The notes under the pieces are model-generated. The model searched no databases, was not told where the DNA came from, and worked only from the letters and a program-made list of their open reading frames with translations. Position numbers and translations under genes: made by a program. A stretch of DNA of 8,381 bases. Source: Vulcanimicrobiota bacterium (lineage in GTDB: Bacteria > Vulcanimicrobiota > Vulcanimicrobiia > Vulcanimicrobiales > Vulcanimicrobiaceae). The first letter of the stretch is position 1. Each line of letters opens with the position of its first letter. Positions 6,858-8,381 of this stretch are shown one piece after another. The DNA lies in NCBI GenBank assembly GCA_030038335.1, contig JASHPC010000004.1, positions 1 to 8,381 of the forward strand. The letters run 5' to 3'.

Positions 6858-7499
6858 ATGGCGTTGACCACCACTAAGACGCGCATCTTCATCATCGAAG
6901 AGCAAGCACTCTTCGGAAAAGCACTCTGCCAGCTTCTGGCAGCCGAGCCCACCTTCGAAGTGCTTGGCGACCTGCCTCGCGTCGATCCCGCAGCGCCTCC
7001 GAGAGTTGCCGCTGACCTCGTCGTCCTCGACTTGAACGGGCCTTCGATCGACTACGGAGAGGAGATCGCGCGCTGCAGGCAAGTCTTCGGAAAAGCCCGC
7101 GTGTGCGTGCTCTCGACGCAGCTTCGGCCGGAGATCATGCAACGGTGCGTTGCCGCCGGTGCTGACGCCTATCTCGCGAAGGACGTGTCGCCGAGCGAGC
7201 TCATCCGCGCCGTCAAGACCGTTGCCGGAGGCGATAGTTACGTCGATCCCCGCGTGGCGGGATCCCTTCTGAGGAAGAAACTCCAGTCGGACGGGCGATA
7301 TGCAAACGACGAGCTTTCGGAGCGCGAAGGCGAGGTCGTTCGGCTCATCGCGCAGGGACTTTCGAACAAAGAGATCGGGGTACGCCTCTGTCTTTCCGAG
7401 AAAACCGTCAAGAACCACGTGAGCCGCATCCTGTCGAAACTCAACATCTCCGCGAGGGCGCAAGCCGTCGTCTATGCGATCCGAATGGGCCTCGTCTAG
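6858..7499 (+). CDS. NarL/FixJ-family response regulator
   Basis: This 213-residue two-domain regulator has a receiver (about 8-125) and a LuxR-type HTH (about 151-213). In the receiver, the expected phosphoacceptor is Asp58 (LVVLDLNGP), the switch Ser/Thr is Ser86 or Thr87 (VCVLSTQ), and the conserved Lys is Lys108 (YLAKDVSPSEL). The Mg-binding acidic pair, normally DD, is Glu14-Glu15 (IFIIEEQALFGKAL). The HTH is textbook: LSEREGEVVRLIAQGLSNKEI (about 153-173), then LSEKTVKNHVSRILSKLNI with the recognition helix. It should bind DNA as a dimer after phosphorylation by a histidine kinase, which is not in view. It has its own extended -10 promoter and a good GGAGA ribosome site. It diverges from the LuxR gene across a 223-bp control region and is followed 92 bp later by a small receiver-like gene. 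Confidence 0.94.
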   Translation: MALTTTKTRIFIIEEQALFGKALCQLLAAEPTFEVLGDLPRVDPAAPPRVAADLVVLDLNGPSIDYGEEIARCRQVFGKARVCVLSTQLRPEIMQRCVAAGADAYLAKDVSPSELIRAVKTVAGGDSYVDPRVAGSLLRKKLQSDGRYANDELSEREGEVVRLIAQGLSNKEIGVRLCLSEKTVKNHVSRILSKLNISARAQAVVYAIRMGLV

Positions 7500-7591
7500 G
7501 GTGAACACCGCGATGATGACCTTCAGGTCCCTTGCGCAGGGCCCTAAGCCACTGTGGCCCGTGCTTGGCGCACCGTACGCTGAAGGGGTAC

Positions 7592-7942
7592 GTGAGAACC
7601 TACGTGGTGGAGCCGCAGCAAATATTCGTCCCCAGCCTCCTGGAACTGTTGCAGGAGTCCGGGTGCTCGATCGTGCGCGTCCAGAATGCCCTGGATCCGC
7701 TCGACGTCGTCCGCTCCCGCCCCGAGATGCTCTTTCTCGACGGAGACTCGATGGATATCGCCGCGCGGCAGGGGCTGCAGTTTCTTGTCGACACAATGCC
7801 GGAGCTTGGGCTCTGCATCTACGCGCGATCCGCTCCGAGCGATCTGCACGCCGGTTCGTCGACGCGTTTGCTTCATCTCGAGAAGTCGGCGCAGCATGAT
7901 GCGTTGCTCGGCGCTCTCGAACGTTTCACGGTCAACGCGTAG
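7592..7942 (+). CDS. Stand-alone receiver-like protein (degenerate CheY fold)
   Basis: This small protein has 116 residues when started at GTG 7592, which has AAGGGG 3 nt upstream. The frame stays open upstream to a TTG at 7532, but those 20 residues look non-native and the receiver begins with RTYVVEP right after the GTG. The layout is that of a receiver domain with no output: strand 1 YVVEPQ (4-9), helix 1 FVPSLLELLQESG, strand 3 MLFLDGDSMD (46-55), with Asp50 in the phosphoacceptor position. Strand 4 is LCIYARS (74-80), and LHLEKS (94-99) has Lys98 in the conserved lysine position, before a final helix ALLGALERF. The acidic pair is reduced to Glu7-Pro8. It may be a phosphate sink, a protein-binding adaptor or a pseudo-receiver. 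It probably shares a transcript with the response regulator upstream. The fold is inferred from pattern only; function is unknown. Confidence 0.72.
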   Translation: MRTYVVEPQQIFVPSLLELLQESGCSIVRVQNALDPLDVVRSRPEMLFLDGDSMDIAARQGLQFLVDTMPELGLCIYARSAPSDLHAGSSTRLLHLEKSAQHDALLGALERFTVNA

Positions 7943-7960
7943 CGGCGCGTCTGCCGCCGC
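7942..7960 (+). repeat. GC hairpin overlapping the stop of the receiver-like gene
   Basis: GCGGCG (7942-7947) pairs perfectly with CGCCGC (7955-7960) around a 7-nt loop. The stem starts on the last base of the TAG stop. No T-run follows, so intrinsic termination is not supported; it may only be GC-rich chance or a transcript-stabilising stem. Confidence 0.25.
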
Positions 7961-8005
7961 CATCCTACCGACCACCTCAATCTCTCAGCGGGAATCACAC
8001 CCTTC

Positions 8006-8381
8006 ATGATGTTTTGGAAGTTTCAGAGTCAGCGCGTCGAGCCGAACGATCGCATTGGCACGCCGGTCTTCGTGCCGGCGGCGCCGACAGTGCCGACGGA
8101 AGCGGTTGAGGCTCCCGTCCACGTAGAAGTAACGCCACCCGCGCCGAGCGAGCCGGTGACGCCGCCGGCCGCCGACGAGCAGAAAGACGTCACGTTGCCA
8201 GCGGGATACGAAGAGGCTGCAACCAGAACGATGCGCTTTCTCGCAGAGGCGCTCGGAATACCGTCGTGGGTCCTCTTCAAGAATCAGAGCGGAACGCTGC
8301 ATGTCGCGGGTGGAGCCGGCGAGTATCGTTCGCTCGTTCCTAACAAGGAAATCGCGGTCGGAGATCTCTCGGATCTTCCGA
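8006..8381 (+). CDS. GAF-domain-like protein with Pro-rich linker, N-terminal part (cut by right window edge)
   Basis: This frame is open from ATG 8006 (followed by a second ATG at 8009) to the window end, giving 125 codons plus one base. The start is MMFWKFQSQRVEPND. A low-complexity stretch at about 20-60 follows, rich in Pro, Val, Glu, Ala and Thr (VPAAPTVPTEAVEAPVHVEV, then TPPAPSEPVTPPAADEQ), probably a flexible linker. From about residue 68 a globular domain begins: YEEAATRTMRFLAEALGIPSW, then VLFKNQSGTLHVAGGAGEYR, which resembles the first helix and strands of a GAF sensory domain. No signal peptide or membrane segment is seen, so it is likely cytoplasmic. The output module (histidine kinase, GGDEF or other) lies outside. 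Beside two receiver proteins a kinase would make sense, but that is a guess. GGGA occurs about 11 nt before the start, a weak ribosome site; there is a 63-bp gap to the gene upstream. Confidence 0.68.
   Translation, partial: MMFWKFQSQRVEPNDRIGTPVFVPAAPTVPTEAVEAPVHVEVTPPAPSEPVTPPAADEQKDVTLPAGYEEAATRTMRFLAEALGIPSWVLFKNQSGTLHVAGGAGEYRSLVPNKEIAVGDLSDLP

Noticed and set aside
5270..6877. A 535-codon plus-strand open frame across the copolymerase end and the whole LuxR gene
   Set aside because: It is antisense to a LuxR gene with an unmistakable HTH and overlaps the BY-kinase-like domain in another frame. Its translation is Arg/Ser-rich low-quality sequence with no motifs, as expected from GC-rich codon bias.
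7539..7560. GGGCC...GGCCC inverted repeat after the response regulator as a terminator
   Set aside because: The stem is only 5 bp with a 12-nt loop and no T-run; GC-rich sequence produces such pairs often.
7532..7591. Upstream extension of the receiver-like protein to a TTG at 7532
   Set aside because: The extra 20 residues do not fit a receiver start, and the GTG at 7592 has an AAGGGG just upstream and begins right at the first receiver strand.

Overview
The window is GC-rich (by eye a little over 60%), densely coded bacterial chromosome with short intergenic gaps. There is no rRNA, tRNA, mobile element or CRISPR array. The gene set (a Wza-like exporter, a Wzc-like copolymerase, a GT87 membrane glycosyltransferase and NarL/LuxR regulators) suggests a bacterium that makes surface polysaccharide. 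A Wza-type exporter with a signal peptide points to a cell with an outer membrane. An uncultured soil or rock lineage of the Eremiobacterota kind is my best guess. That is low-confidence inference, because no phylogenetic marker lies in the window.

Layout, left to right. (1) 1-855, minus strand: the N-terminal 285 residues of an ArsB/NhaD-type ion permease, cut by the left edge. (2) 930-2411, plus: a multi-pass GT87/DUF2029-type membrane glycosyltransferase, divergent from the permease. (3) 2482-3432, plus: a secreted polysaccharide export protein with a Poly_export domain and two SLBB domains. (4) 3442-5595, plus: a Wzz domain fused to a BY-kinase-like ATPase domain. (5) 5600-6634, minus: a LuxR-type regulator with GAF/PAS-like sensory regions, convergent with (4) with only 4 bp between them. 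(6) 6858-7499, plus: a NarL/FixJ response regulator, divergent from (5) across a 223-bp control region rich in dyads. (7) 7592-7942, plus: a stand-alone receiver-like protein. (8) 8006-8381, plus: the start of a protein with a Pro/Val/Glu-rich linker and a GAF-like domain, cut by the right edge.

Genes 2-4 look like an envelope polysaccharide module: a polyprenol-phosphate-sugar-dependent glycosyltransferase, an export pore protein and a chain-length regulator. The flippase, polymerase and initiating transferase are not here. Genes 5-8 are a cluster of sensory and regulatory proteins beside it. A regulatory link between the two halves is suggested by position only.

The best leads are these. 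The Wzc-like kinase domain has lost the Walker A lysine (Arg instead) and the EX2RX2R motif, yet keeps Walker A' and a short C-terminal tyrosine tail. The small receiver-like protein has a degraded acidic pocket. The regulator intergenic region carries three alternating copies of CCGACG plus a second dyad next to an extended -10. Two genes have a -10-like hexamer exactly 6 nt before the start codon and no Shine-Dalgarno sequence, as expected for leaderless mRNAs. I found no clearly new multi-gene system.
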